Source: Enterobacter ludwigii (GTDB taxonomy: Bacteria > Pseudomonadota > Gammaproteobacteria > Enterobacterales > Enterobacteriaceae). Taken from it: a stretch of DNA of 64,000 nt. The notes beneath the pieces are model-generated. The model was not told the DNA's origin, did not search any database, and saw nothing but the letters and a program-made list of their open reading frames with translations. The stretch spans positions 434,001 to 498,000 of the forward strand of contig NZ_CP017279.1 in NCBI RefSeq assembly GCF_001750725.1. The letters run 5' to 3'. Every line of letters starts with the position of its first letter. Position 1 is the first letter of the stretch. Positions 34,819 through 47,578 of this stretch are shown here, one piece after another. The position numbers and the translations under genes were made by a program.

Positions 34819-35460
34819 TTAAGCAGTGATATATTCGTAAGATGGATTGTTAAGTAGGGCTAAAACGTTCTTCAAAAGCACAGGACGAATATTCTCTGGC
34901 GTTGCGCTTTCAACCCACTGGCGCATTTGCGTCATCTCCATTCCGGCGTAGCCGCAGGGGTTTATGCGCTGGAAAGGGGTAAGATCCATATTAATATTCA
35001 GTGCCAGCCCGTGGAAGGAGCAGCCTTTGCGGATACGCAGCCCCAGTGAGCAAATCTTACTTTCTCCCACATAGACGCCCGGCGCATCGGCACGCGGATG
35101 GGCTTCAATACCGTATTCCGCCAGCGTGTTAACCACGGTTTGTTCCAGCAGGGTAACCAGTTCGCGAACGCCGAGCTTTCTGCGCTTAAGGTTCAGCAGA
35201 ACGTACATCACCTGCTGCCCGGGCCCGTGGTACGTGACCTGCCCACCGCGATCGCTTTGAATTACCGGGATATCACCCGTCATCAATAAATGTTCCGCTT
35301 TTCCCGCCTGTCCCTGTGTAAATACCGGCAGGTGTTCAACCAGCCAGATCTCATCAGGGGTGGTGTCATCGCGTGAATCGGTGAAATCATGCATGGCCTG
35401 GGAGACAGGCTCGTAAGGTTGCAGCCCGAGATGACGGACAAGAATTTTATCCTGATACAA
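34819..35460 (-). CDS. lipB: Octanoyl-(acyl carrier protein):protein octanoyltransferase
   Basis: Transfers octanoate from acyl carrier protein to lipoyl domains, before LipA. The protein has 213 residues when started at the TTG at 35460, the E. coli start, preceded by GGAGACGTCC. A second TTG at 35487 would add nine residues. The motif [11 protein letters not shown] near 70, the catalytic Lys within [18 protein letters not shown], and the Cys in INPCGYAGM near 168 are intact. Confidence 0.96.
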   Translation of the reverse strand: MYQDKILVRHLGLQPYEPVSQAMHDFTDSRDDTTPDEIWLVEHLPVFTQGQAGKAEHLLMTGDIPVIQSDRGGQVTYHGPGQQVMYVLLNLKRRKLGVRELVTLLEQTVVNTLAEYGIEAHPRADAPGVYVGESKICSLGLRIRKGCSFHGLALNINMDLTPFQRINPCGYAGMEMTQMRQWVESATPENIRPVLLKNVLALLNNPSYEYITA

Positions 35461-35519
35461 AAGGACGTCTCCGAAGACGAGGGACAAAAGGTGAGGGAGA
35501 GTATATCACAAGCGGGGAG

Positions 35520-35548
35520 GCGGGTTACCCGGCAAACCGGGTAACCGC
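35520..35548. other. Hairpin between ybeD and lipB
   Basis: GCGGGTTACCCGG and CCGGGTAACCGC pair over 12 bp with one bulged G and a CAAA loop. There is no T-tract on either strand, so it may be an RNA processing or stabilising element within a ybeD-lipB transcript. Confidence 0.5.
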
Positions 35549-35555
35549 AGAGGGA

Positions 35556-35819
35556 CTACAGCACCATACGAACAATTTCGATATTGCCGAGCTCTTCGTA
35601 CAGCGTCTCAACCTGCTCAATGTGGGTTGCGGTAATGGTAATGGATACCGAGTGGTAGTTGCCCTTGCTGCTTGGTTTTACTGACGGAGAGTAGTCACCC
35701 GGCGCATGGCGCTGTACCACTTCAACCACCTGATCAACCAGCTCAGGTTTCGCCAGACCCATTACTTTGTAGGTAAACGGGGTAGGGAATTCAAGCAGTT
35801 CGTTAAGTTTGGTTTTCAT
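35556..35819 (-). CDS. ybeD: DUF493 family protein YbeD
   Basis: Small ferredoxin-like-fold protein of 87 residues, nearly identical to E. coli YbeD. It begins [20 protein letters not shown] and ends [13 protein letters not shown]. The fold resembles the regulatory domain of allosteric enzymes, and a link to lipoate metabolism is suggested by its constant place beside lipB, but its function is not established. Confidence 0.95.
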   Translation of the reverse strand: MKTKLNELLEFPTPFTYKVMGLAKPELVDQVVEVVQRHAPGDYSPSVKPSSKGNYHSVSITITATHIEQVETLYEELGNIEIVRMVL

Positions 35820-35839
35820 GTCAGCTCCGGCGTAACGTC

Positions 35840-35873
35840 AAAAAGAATAACTCCCACGACAGGTGGGAGTTAT
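35840..35873 (-). terminator. Terminator of dacA
   Basis: ATAACTCCCAC and GTGGGAGTTAT form an 11-bp stem with a 5-base loop. Read on the minus strand it is followed by TCTTTTTGACG. It is about 50 bases downstream of dacA. Confidence 0.8.
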
Positions 35874-35924
35874 CAGGATATCTAGTATATGGGGATCAAA
35901 ATCACACTTTCAAGTGTTCAATTT

Positions 35925-37136
35925 TTAGCCAAACCAGTGATGGAACATCAATTTAATGTAATCAATGATTTTGCCGAAGAAATTGCCTTCCGGGATTTCT
36001 TGCAGAACAACCAGCGGACGCTGATCGATGGTTTTACCATCCAGCTGGAAGTTGATGGTGCCCACCACCTGGTTTTTCTGCAGTGGCGCGTGCAGCTCAG
36101 TGGTGTTCAGCACGTAGCTGGCTTTCAGATCTTTCATGCGACCACGAGGAATGGTCAGGTACAGATCTTTATCCACGCCAAGGGAAGCACGGTCGTTATC
36201 ACCGAACCAGACTGGCTCAGAAGCAAACTCTTTACCGGCTTTCAACGGGTTCACTGTTTCGAAGAAACGGAAGCCCCAGGTCAGTAATTTCTTGCTTTCC
36301 GTCTCACGACCTTTGAAGGTACGACCGCCCATCACGGCAGAGATCAGACGCATCTGGCCTTCGGTGGCAGAAGCAACCAGGTTGTAGCCAGCTTTATCGG
36401 TATGGCCAGTTTTGATGCCGTCAACGTTCAGGCTGTTATCCCACAGCAGGCCGTTACGGTTGGTCTGACGGATACCGTTGAAGGTGAACTCTTTCTCTTT
36501 ATAGATGGAGTATTCGTTCGGCACGTCACGGATCAGCGCCTGACCAATCAACGCCATATCACGTGCGGAGCTGTACTGACCATCTGCGTCCAGACCATGT
36601 ACGGTCTGGAAATGGCTGTTCTTCAGACCCAGCGCGGTGACGTAGCTGTTCATCAGACCGACGAAGGCATCCTGGCTTCCTGCGGCGAAATCGGCCATTG
36701 CCACGCACGCATCGTTACCGGATTGCAGGTTAATACCACGGATCAGCTGAGAAACAGGAACCTGCATGCCCGGTTTCAGGAACATCAATGATGAACCTTT
36801 AAATACCGGGTTGCCGGTTGCCCACGCATCGTTACCGATGGTGACCAGATCCGTTTCTTTGAACTTCCCTGCTTTCATGGCCTGGCCGATAACGTAGCTG
36901 GTCATCATTTTGGTCAGGCTGGCCGGATCGCGGCGGGCGTCGGCATTCTGTTCAGCCAGCACTTTGCCAGAGTTGTAGTCGATCAGGATATACGATTCCG
37001 CGTCGATTTGCGGAACGCCAGGGATCATGGTCTTGATATTCAGGTCATCGGCGTGAGCTGCAGAGAGAGCAGTTGCGCAAAGGGCCGTGGTCAGCGCCAT
37101 GCGCTGCACAAAACGAGCAGAAAAAGTGGTCTTCAT
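35925..37136 (-). CDS. dacA: D-alanyl-D-alanine carboxypeptidase PBP5
   Basis: Penicillin-binding protein 5 of 403 residues, which trims pentapeptides of peptidoglycan on the periplasmic side. A Sec signal peptide ends near AHA-DD (residue 29). Motifs: SLTK with active-site Ser in [12 protein letters not shown] near 73, SGN in [10 protein letters not shown] near 139, KTG in [11 protein letters not shown] near 242. The C-terminal amphipathic anchor ([16 protein letters not shown]) attaches it to the inner membrane. First gene before the rlpA-mrdB-mrdA group on the same strand. Confidence 0.98.
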   Translation of the reverse strand: MKTTFSARFVQRMALTTALCATALSAAHADDLNIKTMIPGVPQIDAESYILIDYNSGKVLAEQNADARRDPASLTKMMTSYVIGQAMKAGKFKETDLVTIGNDAWATGNPVFKGSSLMFLKPGMQVPVSQLIRGINLQSGNDACVAMADFAAGSQDAFVGLMNSYVTALGLKNSHFQTVHGLDADGQYSSARDMALIGQALIRDVPNEYSIYKEKEFTFNGIRQTNRNGLLWDNSLNVDGIKTGHTDKAGYNLVASATEGQMRLISAVMGGRTFKGRETESKKLLTWGFRFFETVNPLKAGKEFASEPVWFGDNDRASLGVDKDLYLTIPRGRMKDLKASYVLNTTELHAPLQKNQVVGTINFQLDGKTIDQRPLVVLQEIPEGNFFGKIIDYIKLMFHHWFG

Positions 37137-37275
37137 GGTCAGAACAACGACATCCGTGATGGAATTAAAAAAAGTGCCTTACTATAGCAAATGCTATTCA
37201 GGCAGGCATCCGACTTTAAGCATGAGTTTGTGAATGTGTTTTACACAAATTGACACTTTGGATGCCGCCAGTTCA

Positions 37276-38388
37276 TTATTTCGCTACAGCGATAAATGAT
37301 TGTAGTTGGGCTTCATTTTGCAGGCGCTGCTGCAGAGACGCTGCCTGCGATTTGCTGGCAAACGGCCCCATCTGAATACGCCATACTGCGCCGTTTTGCG
37401 CAACGCGTCCCGGAACACCAAACTGCTGGCTCAGACGCTGTTGATACTGCTGCGCACGGGCCTGATCGCTTACCGCCCCAACCTGAACCACAAAGCCGCC
37501 ACTGGCCGCCGCTGGAGCCGCAACCGGTGTGCTTTGCGCCGTCGCCGGAGCCGTTACGGGCGCAGGCTCTGTGGCAGGAGCGGCAACAGGAGCTGGTGCT
37601 GGCGTAGGTTCGCTGCCTTCCAGCACGCCGGTGGCTAACGTTGTCGGCGCGCCAAGGAAGCCGCTACTCTTTACTGGCGCACCCGTCGTGTCTTCGCTCT
37701 GCAACGTATCATTGCTGATTGGGCGCACTTCTCCTGCTGGCTGAGAAGGCTCTGCCGGAGAAGAGACGCTTCCCATGCCGCCGTCCAGGTTCGGGCGGTC
37801 AGGAAGGGCGTAAGTCTGTTTCGCCACCGTCGTACACGCGGTACCTGGCCCGGAGAGGGTGCCATCCTGCGCCACGATAATCGGGTCAATACGGACTTTG
37901 GTATTGTTCGAGGTGTTCAGGCGGTCTGCAGCCGCGCGTGACAGGGAGATCACCCGGTCGTTACCGTAGGGACCACGATCGTTAATGCGTACCACGATCA
38001 TACGACCATTCGCCAGGTTGGTGATACGGGCGTAGCTCGGGACAGGCAGGGTCGGGTGAGCCGCCGTCAGTTGCATCGGATCGAACGCTTCTCCGGTCGC
38101 CGTCAGGTTGCTGCCTGGCTCGGCATCATAAATGGCGGCAAAGCCAGCCTGGCTAAAGCGGGAGGGATCCTGAACAATTTTGTAGCTTTTGCCGTCGCGC
38201 TCGTAATCCTGATTCGCGCTGGCATTGAGCGGTTCATAAACGGGATCGGCACCGCTGATTTCAACGATCGGGCCATTACAAACCGCAGGCTGCGGCGGCG
38301 CGACGGTTGCCTGTTGCTGACCATCATCACTTGTGCAGGCCGCAAGTAAACTTGCCGCAATGCAGATCCCCAGCCACTGCTTACGCAT
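37276..38388 (-). CDS. rlpA: Septal ring lytic transglycosylase RlpA
   Basis: Outer-membrane lipoprotein of 370 residues: signal with lipobox LLAAC (Cys 18), a double-psi beta-barrel domain around 80-170 carrying the catalytic Asp in RINDRGPYGNDRVIDLS-like context, a long Pro/Ala/Thr-rich linker (about 205-295), and a C-terminal SPOR domain that binds denuded glycan at septa. The linker is low complexity and composed of repeated APA/PVA units. E. coli RlpA is similar in length (362). Confidence 0.95.
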   Translation of the reverse strand: MRKQWLGICIAASLLAACTSDDGQQQATVAPPQPAVCNGPIVEISGADPVYEPLNASANQDYERDGKSYKIVQDPSRFSQAGFAAIYDAEPGSNLTATGEAFDPMQLTAAHPTLPVPSYARITNLANGRMIVVRINDRGPYGNDRVISLSRAAADRLNTSNNTKVRIDPIIVAQDGTLSGPGTACTTVAKQTYALPDRPNLDGGMGSVSSPAEPSQPAGEVRPISNDTLQSEDTTGAPVKSSGFLGAPTTLATGVLEGSEPTPAPAPVAAPATEPAPVTAPATAQSTPVAAPAAASGGFVVQVGAVSDQARAQQYQQRLSQQFGVPGRVAQNGAVWRIQMGPFASKSQAASLQQRLQNEAQLQSFIAVAK

Positions 38389-38404
38389 TCCGATCCCCTT
38401 ATTT

Positions 38405-39517
38405 TTATACGCTTTTTGACAACATTTTTCTGTGGGTATGGATCGACATCACGATACCAAACCCGGCCATCAACACGATCAGTGCCGAGCCTCCGTAGCT
38501 CACCAGCGGGAGCGGGACGCCAACAACCGGCAGAATACCACTCACCATACCAATATTTACGAAGACATAAACGAATAAAATCAGCATCAACCCGCCTGCC
38601 ATCACGCGGCCAAAGGTGGTTTGCGCACGTGCGGCGATCCACAGCCCTCGCATGATCAACAGCACATACAGCGCCAGCAGAATCAGGATGCCAACCAGGC
38701 CCAGCTCTTCCGCCAGAACCGCAAAGATAAAGTCGGTGTGGCGTTCCGGTAAGAACTCCAACTGGGACTGGGTGCCGTGCAGCCAGCCTTTACCGCGCAG
38801 GCCGCCGGAACCGATCGCAATCTTGGACTGAATAATATGATAGCCCGCACCCAGCGGATCGGTTTCCGGATCGAGCAGCATCATGACGCGTTGTCGCTGG
38901 TAATCATGCATCAGGAAGAACCAGAGAATCGGGATGAACGCTGCCACCAGCACGACTGCAATGCCAATCAGACGCCAGCTTAAACCCGACAGGAACAGGA
39001 CAAACAGGCCGGAGAGGGCGATAAGAATCGAGGTGCCGAGGTCAGGCTGCGCCGCAACCAGCAGCGTCGGCAGGAAAATCAGCACCAGCGCAATGGCGGT
39101 ATTTTTCAGCGAAGGCGGGCAGACGTCACGGTTAATAAAACGCGCCACCATCAAGGGAACCGCTATTTTGGCTATTTCAGAGGGCTGGAAGCGGACAACG
39201 CCCAGATCCAGCCAGCGCTGCGCGCCTTTAGAGATGGCCCCAAAGGCATCTACCGCAACCAGCAGCACAATACAGAATATGTACAGATACGGTGCCCAGC
39301 CTTCATAGACCCGCGGCGGGATCTGCGCCATGACCACCATAATGACCAGACCCATCGCGATCTGGCCGATTTTGCGCTCCATCATGCCGATGTCCTGGCC
39401 GCTGGCGCTCCAGATAACCAGGGCGCTGTAAACCAGCAGAGCCAGCAGGATCAGCAGCATGGCTGGGTCGATGTGGATTTTATCCCACAGCGATTTTTTA
39501 TTTGGATTATCCGTCAT
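38405..39517 (-). CDS. mrdB: Rod shape-determining peptidoglycan polymerase RodA
   Basis: SEDS-family glycosyltransferase of 370 residues with ten transmembrane segments; it polymerises glycan for side-wall growth with PBP2. The SEDS core is present, including the loop with [14 protein letters not shown] near 165 and the conserved [23 protein letters not shown] near the C-terminus. It lies two bases after mrdA and directly before rlpA. Start and length equal E. coli RodA. Confidence 0.98.
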   Translation of the reverse strand: MTDNPNKKSLWDKIHIDPAMLLILLALLVYSALVIWSASGQDIGMMERKIGQIAMGLVIMVVMAQIPPRVYEGWAPYLYIFCIVLLVAVDAFGAISKGAQRWLDLGVVRFQPSEIAKIAVPLMVARFINRDVCPPSLKNTAIALVLIFLPTLLVAAQPDLGTSILIALSGLFVLFLSGLSWRLIGIAVVLVAAFIPILWFFLMHDYQRQRVMMLLDPETDPLGAGYHIIQSKIAIGSGGLRGKGWLHGTQSQLEFLPERHTDFIFAVLAEELGLVGILILLALYVLLIMRGLWIAARAQTTFGRVMAGGLMLILFVYVFVNIGMVSGILPVVGVPLPLVSYGGSALIVLMAGFGIVMSIHTHRKMLSKSV

Positions 39518-39519
39518 GA

Positions 39520-41421
39520 TTATTGGTCCTCCGCCGCAGCGGCGGCCGGGTTTTCAGCCGGCAGTTCGGTGTTGTTATCACCCAGCATAATGTGGTCGAG
39601 GATCTGGCGCATGATGGTCCCCACGGCCGGACCTGCGCCGCCGTTTTCCAGAATCATCGCCACCGCAACCTGCGGGTTATCATAAGGGGCAAAGGCCGTC
39701 ATCAGCTTATGGTCACGCAGACGTTCAGCAATGCGGTGCGCGTTATAGGTTTCATTGGCTTTCAGACCGAAGACCTGCGCAGTACCGGATTTGGCGGCCA
39801 CTTTATACGGTGTGCCGGCGAAATACTTATGTGCGGTCCCGTTCGGGCGGTTCGCCACGCCGTACATACCGTCTTTGGCAATTTCCCAGTAACCGGAATG
39901 AATGTCACCCACCGGGGCTTCATGCGGCTGGATCCACGGCACTTTTTTGCCGTCTTCAACCGTACTTTGCAGCAGGTGCGGAACTTTCACTACGCCATCG
40001 TTGATGAGGATCATCATCGCTTTGTTCATCTGAATCGGGGTCGCCGTCCAGTAGCCCTGACCAATACCCACCGGAATGGTATCACCCTGATACCACGGCT
40101 TCTTAAAGCGCTTCAGCTTCCACTCACGGGTTGGCATGTTACCGGAGCGTTCTTCTGAAAGGTCAACGCCGGTGTAATGTCCATAGCCGAATTTGCTCAT
40201 CCACTCTGACAGGCGGTCAATGCCCATGTCATACGCAACCTGGTAGAAGAAGGTATCCGCAGACTCTTCCAGCGATTTGGTAACGTTGAGGTGACCATGA
40301 CCCCATTTTTTCCAGTCGCGATAGCGTTTTTCAGAGCCTGGTAATTGCCACCAGCCCGGGTCAAACAGACTGGTATTGCGGTTGATGACGCCCGCGCTCA
40401 GCGCAGAGACCGCCACGTACGGTTTTACCGTTGACGCTGGCGGGTAAACCCCTTGTGTGGCGCGGTTCACCAGTGGCGTATTCGGGTCATTTAGCAGACC
40501 GGAATAGTCTTTGCTGGAGATACCATCGACAAAGAGGTTCGGGTCGTAGCTTGGCATGGACACCATCGCCAGAATGCCGCCGGAACGCGGGTCGGTGACG
40601 ACAACGGCAGCACGGCTGCCCGCCAGTAAGGTTTCAATATACTGCTGCAGCTTGAGGTCGAGCGTCAGGTAGACGTCATGCCCCGCCTGCGGTGGCACTT
40701 CTTTGAGCTGGCGAATGACGCGGCCACGGTTGTTAACTTCAACCTCTTCATAGCCGGTCTGCCCGTGCAGGACATCTTCGTAGTAGCGTTCGATCCCCAG
40801 CTTACCGATATCGTGCGTCGCTGCGTAGTTCGCCAGTTTGCCGTCTTTATCGAGGCGTTCAACGTCTTTATCGTTGATCTTGGAAACGTAACCAATGACA
40901 TGCGTTAGCGCGGAACCATAAGGGTAGTAGCGACGCTTGTAACCTTTCACTTCCACGCCGGGAAAACGATACTGGTTCACGGCAAAGCGGGCCACCTGGA
41001 CTTCCGTCAGGTTCGTTTTAACCGGGATTGAGGTGAAACGGTGGGAGCGGGCACGCTCTTTTTTGAACGCGGCGATATCATCGTCGGTCAGATCGACAAC
41101 GCCTTTTAGCGCTTCAAGCGTATCCTGCACATTATCGACTTTTTCCGGCATCATTTCGATTTGATAAATGGTGCGGTTTAACGCCAGCGGAGTGCCGTTA
41201 CGGTCGTAAATAATGCCGCGGCTGGGCGCGATGGGCACCAGCTTGATACGGTTTTCGTTTGAACGCGTCTGATAATCGGTAAAGCGGACAATTTGCAGAT
41301 TATAGAGGTTGGCGATCAGCACGCCGGTAAGCAGCAAAATCCCCGTAAAGGCGACCAGCGCCCGGCGCACAAACAGCGCGGACTCAGCCGTATAGTCGCG
41401 AAAAGAATTCTGTAGTTTCAT
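39520..41421 (-). CDS. mrdA: Penicillin-binding protein 2 (elongasome transpeptidase)
   Basis: Peptidoglycan DD-transpeptidase of 633 residues, anchored by an N-terminal helix ([20 protein letters not shown]). A dimerisation/pedestal domain is followed by the transpeptidase domain with SxxK in [14 protein letters not shown] near 330, SxD near 385 (SADT) and KSGTAQVFG near 545. Target of mecillinam in E. coli. Transcribed with rodA, rlmH and others. Confidence 0.98.
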   Translation of the reverse strand: MKLQNSFRDYTAESALFVRRALVAFTGILLLTGVLIANLYNLQIVRFTDYQTRSNENRIKLVPIAPSRGIIYDRNGTPLALNRTIYQIEMMPEKVDNVQDTLEALKGVVDLTDDDIAAFKKERARSHRFTSIPVKTNLTEVQVARFAVNQYRFPGVEVKGYKRRYYPYGSALTHVIGYVSKINDKDVERLDKDGKLANYAATHDIGKLGIERYYEDVLHGQTGYEEVEVNNRGRVIRQLKEVPPQAGHDVYLTLDLKLQQYIETLLAGSRAAVVVTDPRSGGILAMVSMPSYDPNLFVDGISSKDYSGLLNDPNTPLVNRATQGVYPPASTVKPYVAVSALSAGVINRNTSLFDPGWWQLPGSEKRYRDWKKWGHGHLNVTKSLEESADTFFYQVAYDMGIDRLSEWMSKFGYGHYTGVDLSEERSGNMPTREWKLKRFKKPWYQGDTIPVGIGQGYWTATPIQMNKAMMILINDGVVKVPHLLQSTVEDGKKVPWIQPHEAPVGDIHSGYWEIAKDGMYGVANRPNGTAHKYFAGTPYKVAAKSGTAQVFGLKANETYNAHRIAERLRDHKLMTAFAPYDNPQVAVAMILENGGAGPAVGTIMRQILDHIMLGDNNTELPAENPAAAAAEDQ

Positions 41422-41449
41422 CCGCTGCTTAATCTACCCTGGTCAGTCA

Positions 41450-41917
41450 CTACTCGCGGTGATATGGGTGGTTGGTAGTAATGCTCCACGCGCGATACAG
41501 GCTTTCTGCCACCAGTACCCGAACGAGCGGGTGGGGAAGCGTCAGCGCGGAGAGAGACCAACTTTGTTCTGCCGCCGCTTTGCAGGCAGGAGATAACCCT
41601 TCAGGCCCGCCAATCAACAGACTGACGTCACGACCATCCTGCTTCCAGCGCTCCAGTTCGTGCGCCAGCTGCGGCGTATCCCAGGGTTTACCTGGAATAT
41701 CGAGGGTGACGATGCGGTTTTTGCCTGCGGCAGCCAGCATCAGCTCTCCCTCTTTATCGAGAATACGTTTGATATCGGCGTTCTTGCCGCGTTTCCCGGC
41801 GGGAATTTCCACCAGTTCGAACGGCATGTCTTTTGGAAAACGACGCAGATATTCAGTAAAACCGGTTTGTACCCAGTCCGGCATTTTGGTGCCGACGGCG
41901 ACCAGTTGCAACTTCAC
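41450..41917 (-). CDS. rlmH: 23S rRNA pseudouridine-1915 N3-methyltransferase RlmH
   Basis: SPOUT-class methyltransferase of 155 residues that modifies pseudouridine 1915 in helix 69 of assembled ribosomes. The SAM-binding knot is in [13 protein letters not shown] near 103 and [20 protein letters not shown] near 130-150; it ends NHPYHRE, as in E. coli. It lies 28 bases upstream of mrdA and 3 bases after rsfS. Confidence 0.97.
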   Translation of the reverse strand: MKLQLVAVGTKMPDWVQTGFTEYLRRFPKDMPFELVEIPAGKRGKNADIKRILDKEGELMLAAAGKNRIVTLDIPGKPWDTPQLAHELERWKQDGRDVSLLIGGPEGLSPACKAAAEQSWSLSALTLPHPLVRVLVAESLYRAWSITTNHPYHRE

Positions 41918-41920
41918 GCA

Positions 41921-42457
<537 letters not shown>

Positions 42458-42508
42458 TTAACCTGTCAAGGCAGGATAATCATTACGCCGCTTTTTCATG
42501 CACCCCCG

Positions 42509-43165
42509 CTATGCGTCTGCGCTTTTCTGATACAACCCATGCGCGTGAATGTAGTCCAGCACAGCTGATGGCAGCAGATCGTCACAGGCTAATCCCTGCT
42601 GCAGACGCTCGCGAATGAGGGTCGCAGAAATATCGAACCACGGCGTCTCTGCCAGATAAATCTTCCCGGCAGGCTGGTTGTGCAAGTCTTCAATATTGTC
42701 TGTGAGATGCGCCTCAAGCCACTGCTGGTACTGCTCTTCTCGCATGGTCAGCGGATAGCCCGGACGGCGACAGACAAGCAGGTGGCTGTTTTGCAGGATC
42801 GTTTCATACTGGTGCCAGGTGGGAAAATTGAGCAGGGAGTCCTGACCAATAATAAAGGCCAGCGGCGTGTCCGGCCCTTGCTCGGCTCGCCACTCCTGCA
42901 GCGTTTGCGACGTCCAGGACGGTGTGTTGCGGCGCAATTCTCGCTCATCAAGGCTAAAAAGCGGTTTATCCGCGATCGCCAGAGCGAGCATCTCTTTTCT
43001 CTGCTCGCTGCTCGCCTCAGGTTGCGGACGGTGTGGCGGCACATTATTGGGCATGATGATTACGCGCTGAAGGCCGATCAGATTCGCCAGAATTTCAACC
43101 GGCTTCAGATGTCCGTAATGGACCGGGTCGAAGGTACCACCGTACAGGGCCTGTAAAGAATGCAT
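42509..43165 (-). CDS. nadD: Nicotinate-mononucleotide adenylyltransferase
   Basis: Nucleotidyltransferase of 218 residues for de novo NAD synthesis. The family signature [12 protein letters not shown] is near 9-20 and the ISATLIRER motif near 180. The start at 43165 is one base after the holA stop; another ATG at 43174 would add three residues but has no better ribosome binding site. The C-terminal few residues differ from E. coli, which ends sooner. Confidence 0.96.
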   Translation of the reverse strand: MHSLQALYGGTFDPVHYGHLKPVEILANLIGLQRVIIMPNNVPPHRPQPEASSEQRKEMLALAIADKPLFSLDERELRRNTPSWTSQTLQEWRAEQGPDTPLAFIIGQDSLLNFPTWHQYETILQNSHLLVCRRPGYPLTMREEQYQQWLEAHLTDNIEDLHNQPAGKIYLAETPWFDISATLIRERLQQGLACDDLLPSAVLDYIHAHGLYQKSADA

Positions 43166-43166
43166 A

Positions 43167-44198
43167 CTATCCATCGATAAATACGTCTGCCAGCGCCTTA
43201 TGGCAGAGCAGCAGAGAGAGACTTTCCAGCTCCGCCCAGACCGACTGACCATAATCTTGTTTCAACGTAAGCTCAGCGCGCATCAGAAGCTGCACGGCCT
43301 GACGCAGCTGTTCATGACTCAGGCGGTTGATGGCCTCGGTGGTCATCGCCCGACGGTTTTGCCACACCCGATGTTTATCAAACAGCGAACGTAATGGCGT
43401 ATGTGCAGACTGACGCTTGAGCGTAATCAGCAGTAATAATTCACGCTGAAGGGTGCGCAGCAAAATAACCGGTTCGCTACCTTCCAGACGCAGCTGTTGC
43501 AATATATGCAGGGCGCGTTTGCTTTTCGCTGCCAGCAGCGCATCCACCCAGTGGAAGGGCGTAAAGTGCGCGGCATCGTTAACGGCCTGCTCCACGCGTG
43601 GCAGTGTCAGCTTACCGTCTGGCCAGAGCAGGGAGAGCCTGTCCAGCGCCTGCGCCAGTGCCAGCAGGTTGCCTTCATAGCAGTAACAGAGGAGCTGGTT
43701 TGCGGCGTCGTCCAGCTGAAGATTGTTTTGCTTCGCTCTTGTCGCGACCCATTTTGGCAGATGGGCTTGCTCAGGCGTCTGACAGGTCACCATAACCGCA
43801 TTGGCCGCGAGCTGGGTAAACCAGGCCGCGTTTTCCTGCGCTTTGGTGAGCTTGTTGCCGCGCACAATAAACAGCAGATCGCTGTGCAGCAGACTGACCA
43901 GCGTTGCCAGCTGTTCATTGATGGCCGCGTTAGGGCCATTCTCCGGCAGCAGGATCTGGATGGTCTGGCGCGATGCGAAGAGGCTCATCGCCTGGCAAAG
44001 CGAGAAGAGGGCATTCCAGTCGGTGTTGTTATCCAACTGGACGGTGTGGTGTTCATCAAAGCCCTGCGCGGCCGCCGCCTGTCGGACGGCATCCAGGCTT
44101 TCCTGAAGTAATAACGGATCGTTTCCGAGAAGCAGATACGCCGCGCGCAGCCCTTCATTGAGCTGCGCGCGGAGTTGTTCAGGATACAGCCTGATCAT
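43167..44198 (-). CDS. holA: DNA polymerase III subunit delta
   Basis: Clamp-loader wrench subunit of 343 residues that opens the beta clamp. The N-terminal half has the AAA-like fold without a functional P-loop ([20 protein letters not shown]), as usual for delta. It overlaps lptE by one base at the stop/start junction. Length equals E. coli HolA. Confidence 0.97.
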   Translation of the reverse strand: MIRLYPEQLRAQLNEGLRAAYLLLGNDPLLLQESLDAVRQAAAAQGFDEHHTVQLDNNTDWNALFSLCQAMSLFASRQTIQILLPENGPNAAINEQLATLVSLLHSDLLFIVRGNKLTKAQENAAWFTQLAANAVMVTCQTPEQAHLPKWVATRAKQNNLQLDDAANQLLCYCYEGNLLALAQALDRLSLLWPDGKLTLPRVEQAVNDAAHFTPFHWVDALLAAKSKRALHILQQLRLEGSEPVILLRTLQRELLLLITLKRQSAHTPLRSLFDKHRVWQNRRAMTTEAINRLSHEQLRQAVQLLMRAELTLKQDYGQSVWAELESLSLLLCHKALADVFIDG

Positions 44199-44767
44199 CA
44201 GTTACCCATGGAGGCAGAAACAGGAGGCGTGGTGGCATCCGGTTTTTCGATGATGTCAGAACCCTGTTTCGTTGACGCGGCAACGCCCGGCAGCTTACGG
44301 ATCAGCTGCTCTGCGGCCTTGTCGTACATTTCTTTGATGATAATCTGCTGCTCGGCGTCTTTTGCCAGAGCCGTCTGCGGGTTATCGAAGAACGAACGGT
44401 ACACTTTCGTGCTGATTGGGTAGATGTCTTTACCCGGGATCAGGACGGCGGCATTAACCGACAGGACCATCTGATACTCTGCGGTACGGCCGTCCTGGAA
44501 AATGGACGCCGTGTCTTGAGCTAAGGCTGAGCTCAGAACGCGCAGGGATGGAACATCCTGACGTAACGTCCCTTTCTCAATCAACTCAACATCGTTAAGA
44601 CGCAGCTGGTTTCGAATTGCCCGGCTGAGTGGACCATTCGGATCTGATGAGTCGAAAATCATCGTTTTCATTTCAGCAGGCACTGCCGTGGTATTGCGCA
44701 GATGCCAGCCACAACCAGCGGTGACAAGCACCGCCAGAGATAAGAGTATTGTTGCCAGTTGTCGCAC
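44198..44767 (-). CDS. lptE: LPS assembly lipoprotein LptE (RlpB)
   Basis: Outer-membrane lipoprotein of 189 residues that plugs the LptD barrel for lipopolysaccharide export. Lipobox LVTAGC, with Cys 19 as the modified residue. Core matches E. coli ([20 protein letters not shown] and [19 protein letters not shown]). Follows leuS by 14 bases and precedes holA. Confidence 0.97.
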   Translation of the reverse strand: MRQLATILLSLAVLVTAGCGWHLRNTTAVPAEMKTMIFDSSDPNGPLSRAIRNQLRLNDVELIEKGTLRQDVPSLRVLSSALAQDTASIFQDGRTAEYQMVLSVNAAVLIPGKDIYPISTKVYRSFFDNPQTALAKDAEQQIIIKEMYDKAAEQLIRKLPGVAASTKQGSDIIEKPDATTPPVSASMGN

Positions 44768-44781
44768 GTTTCCTCCCGCGC

Positions 44782-47364
44782 TTAGCCAACGACCAGATTC
44801 AGCAATTTACCCGGTACGTAGATCACTTTACGTACGGTAACGCCCTCAAGATATTTCGCAACCAGATGTTCCTGGCCTGCGCGTTCGCGAACCTGTTCTT
44901 CGGTAGCATCGACCGCCACGGTAATTTTACCGCGAACTTTGCCGTTAACCTGGACCACAACCAGCGTGGTGTTTTCCACCATCGCGGATTCGTCAGCCAC
45001 TGGCCACGGTGCGTTGTCGATATCGCCTTCGCCTTTCAGCTCCTGCCAGAGGGTGAAGCTGACGTGCGGGGTGAACGGGTTCAACATGCGAACGACGGCC
45101 AGCAGCGCTTCACGCATTAAGGCACGATCCTGCTCGCCGTCCTGCGGGGCTTTTGCCAGCTTGTTCATCAGTTCCATAATAGCCGCAATTGCGGTATTGA
45201 AGGTCTGACGACGACCAATATCATCGGTCACTTTTGCAATCGTTTTATGAACATCACGACGCAGCGCCTGCTGATCTTCAGTCAGTGCCGCGACGTTCAC
45301 TGCCGGAGCATCACCCTGAGAGGTGTGCTCGTAAACCAGTTTCCAGACACGCTTCAGGAAGCGGTTAGCCCCTTCAACGCCCGATTCCTGCCATTCCAGG
45401 GTCATGTCAGCCGGAGAGGCAAACATCATAAACAGACGCACGGTATCTGCGCCGTAACGCTCAACCATCACCTGAGGGTCGATGCCGTTGTTTTTAGACT
45501 TCGACATCTTGCTCATGCCGGTATAAACCAGTTCATGACCTTCGGCGTCTTTCGCCTTCACGATACGGCCTTTCTCGTCGCGCTCAACGATCGCGTCAAC
45601 CGGAGACACCCAGTTACGCTCGCCGTTCGCCCCGACGTAGTAGAAGGCATCGGCCAGCACCATTCCCTGACACAGCAGCTGTTTTGCTGGTTCGTCAGAG
45701 TTGACCATGCCTGCGTCGCGCATCAGCTTGTGGAAGAAGCGGAAGTAGAGCAGGTGCATGATGGCGTGTTCAATACCACCGATGTAGATGTCCACAGGCA
45801 GCCAGTAGTTTGCTGCATCGGAATCCAGCATGCCTTCCTGATACTGCGGGCAGGTGTAACGCGCGTAGTACCATGACGATTCCATAAAGGTATCAAAGGT
45901 GTCAGTTTCACGCAGCGCTGGCTGGCCGTTAACGGTCGTTTTTGCCCACTCAGGATCGGCTTTGATTGGGCTGGTGATACCGTCCATGATCACATCTTCC
46001 GGCAGGATCACCGGGAGTTGATCTTCTGGCGTTGGCATCACGGTACCATCTTCCAGCGTCACCATTGGGATAGGTGCTCCCCAGTAGCGCTGGCGAGAGA
46101 CACCCCAGTCGCGCAGGCGGTAGTTGACTTTACGCTCACCGACGCCCAGCGACGCTAACTTGTCGGCAATCGCGTTGAAGCCATCTTCAAAGCTCAGACC
46201 GCTGAATTCACCCGAGTTGAACAGCGTGCCTTTTTCGGTCAGGGCTTGTGCGGAGAGGTCTGGCTCAGAACCGTCAGCCGCGAGGATGACAGGTTTAATG
46301 GTCAGGCCATATTTGGTGGCAAATTCGTAGTCACGCTGATCGTGGCCTGGAACGGCCATGACGGCGCCCGTACCGTACTCCATCAGCACGAAGTTGGCTG
46401 CCCAGACAGGGATTGCTTCGCCCGTCAGGGGATGGATAGCCTTAAAGCCGGTATCAACGCCTTTCTTCTCCATCGTCGCCATGTCGGCTTCGGCCACTTT
46501 GGTGTTGCGGCACTCGTCGATGAAGGCCGCCAGTTCCGGGTTGTTTTCCGCGGCTTTCAGCGCCAGCGGGTGACCAGCGGCCACGGCCAGATAGGTCGCA
46601 CCCATGAAGGTGTCCGGACGGGTAGTGTAGACGGTCAGGGTCCGATCGTCGTTCTCAACGTTGAAGGTGATCTCCACGCCTTCTGAACGGCCGATCCAGT
46701 TACGCTGCATGGTCTTGACGGTATCAGGCCAGTGATCCAGATTATCCAGATCGTTCAGCAGCTCGTCAGCGTAGGCGGTGATTTTAATAAACCACTGTGG
46801 GATCTCTTTACGCTCAACTTTGGTATCACAACGCCAGCAGCAGCCGTCGATAACCTGCTCGTTCGCCAGTACGGTCTGGTCGTTCGGACACCAGTTAACG
46901 GCAGAGGTCTTCTTGTACACCAGGCCTTTTTTGTACAGCTCGGTGAAGAATTTCTGCTCCCAGCGGTAGTATTCCGGGGTGCAGGTCGCCAGCTCGCGGC
47001 TCCAGTCATAGCCAAAGCCCAGCATTTTGAGCTGGTTTTTCATGTACGCGATGTTGTCGTACGTCCACGGGGCAGGTGCTGTGTTGTTTTTGACCGCCGC
47101 GCCTTCTGCAGGCAGACCAAACGCATCCCAGCCAATAGGCTGCAGGACGTTTTTGCCGAGCATACGCTGGTAGCGGGCAATCACATCACCAATGGTGTAG
47201 TTACGCACGTGGCCCATGTGTAGTCGACCAGAAGGATAGGGAAGCATCGACAGGCAGTAATACTTCTCTTTGCTCTCGTCTTCGGTTACTTCAAAGGTGC
47301 GCTTCTCGTCCCAGTGTTGCTGGACTTTTGATTCTATCTCTTCCGGGCGGTATTGCTCTTGCAT
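44782..47364 (-). CDS. leuS: Leucyl-tRNA synthetase
   Basis: Class I aminoacyl-tRNA synthetase of 860 residues. The HIGH-type motif is in [12 protein letters not shown] near 40-50 and KMSKS in [13 protein letters not shown] near 619. An editing domain lies between about 225 and 415. Starting at the ATG at 47364 gives the E. coli length; the frame runs 52 codons further upstream without homology. First gene of the leuS-lptE-holA-nadD group. Confidence 0.98.
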   Translation of the reverse strand: MQEQYRPEEIESKVQQHWDEKRTFEVTEDESKEKYYCLSMLPYPSGRLHMGHVRNYTIGDVIARYQRMLGKNVLQPIGWDAFGLPAEGAAVKNNTAPAPWTYDNIAYMKNQLKMLGFGYDWSRELATCTPEYYRWEQKFFTELYKKGLVYKKTSAVNWCPNDQTVLANEQVIDGCCWRCDTKVERKEIPQWFIKITAYADELLNDLDNLDHWPDTVKTMQRNWIGRSEGVEITFNVENDDRTLTVYTTRPDTFMGATYLAVAAGHPLALKAAENNPELAAFIDECRNTKVAEADMATMEKKGVDTGFKAIHPLTGEAIPVWAANFVLMEYGTGAVMAVPGHDQRDYEFATKYGLTIKPVILAADGSEPDLSAQALTEKGTLFNSGEFSGLSFEDGFNAIADKLASLGVGERKVNYRLRDWGVSRQRYWGAPIPMVTLEDGTVMPTPEDQLPVILPEDVIMDGITSPIKADPEWAKTTVNGQPALRETDTFDTFMESSWYYARYTCPQYQEGMLDSDAANYWLPVDIYIGGIEHAIMHLLYFRFFHKLMRDAGMVNSDEPAKQLLCQGMVLADAFYYVGANGERNWVSPVDAIVERDEKGRIVKAKDAEGHELVYTGMSKMSKSKNNGIDPQVMVERYGADTVRLFMMFASPADMTLEWQESGVEGANRFLKRVWKLVYEHTSQGDAPAVNVAALTEDQQALRRDVHKTIAKVTDDIGRRQTFNTAIAAIMELMNKLAKAPQDGEQDRALMREALLAVVRMLNPFTPHVSFTLWQELKGEGDIDNAPWPVADESAMVENTTLVVVQVNGKVRGKITVAVDATEEQVRERAGQEHLVAKYLEGVTVRKVIYVPGKLLNLVVG

Positions 47365-47578
47365 GGCAGCCAGTGGTCCTGTTTTCAATACAGCTACAAA
47401 TGTAGCCAATGGATGTGGTAATTCAGATCCGCATAGCATAGCCCAAACGCCCGCGCCAAAACAGCCTTTCGCACAAATGCGCGCGTGAGGAATTTGTCGG
47501 GTCTGTGGTTCACCTGGCAAAGCGGTGGCGAAATAAGGTCTATTATTAGAGTCAGTTACTTACCCGGGAGGCAAAATG

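Noticed and set aside
47365..47520. N-terminal extension of leuS by 52 residues
   Set aside because: Family members begin at MQEQYRPEE; the extension is Cys/Pro-rich and overlaps the promoter region shared with ybeL.
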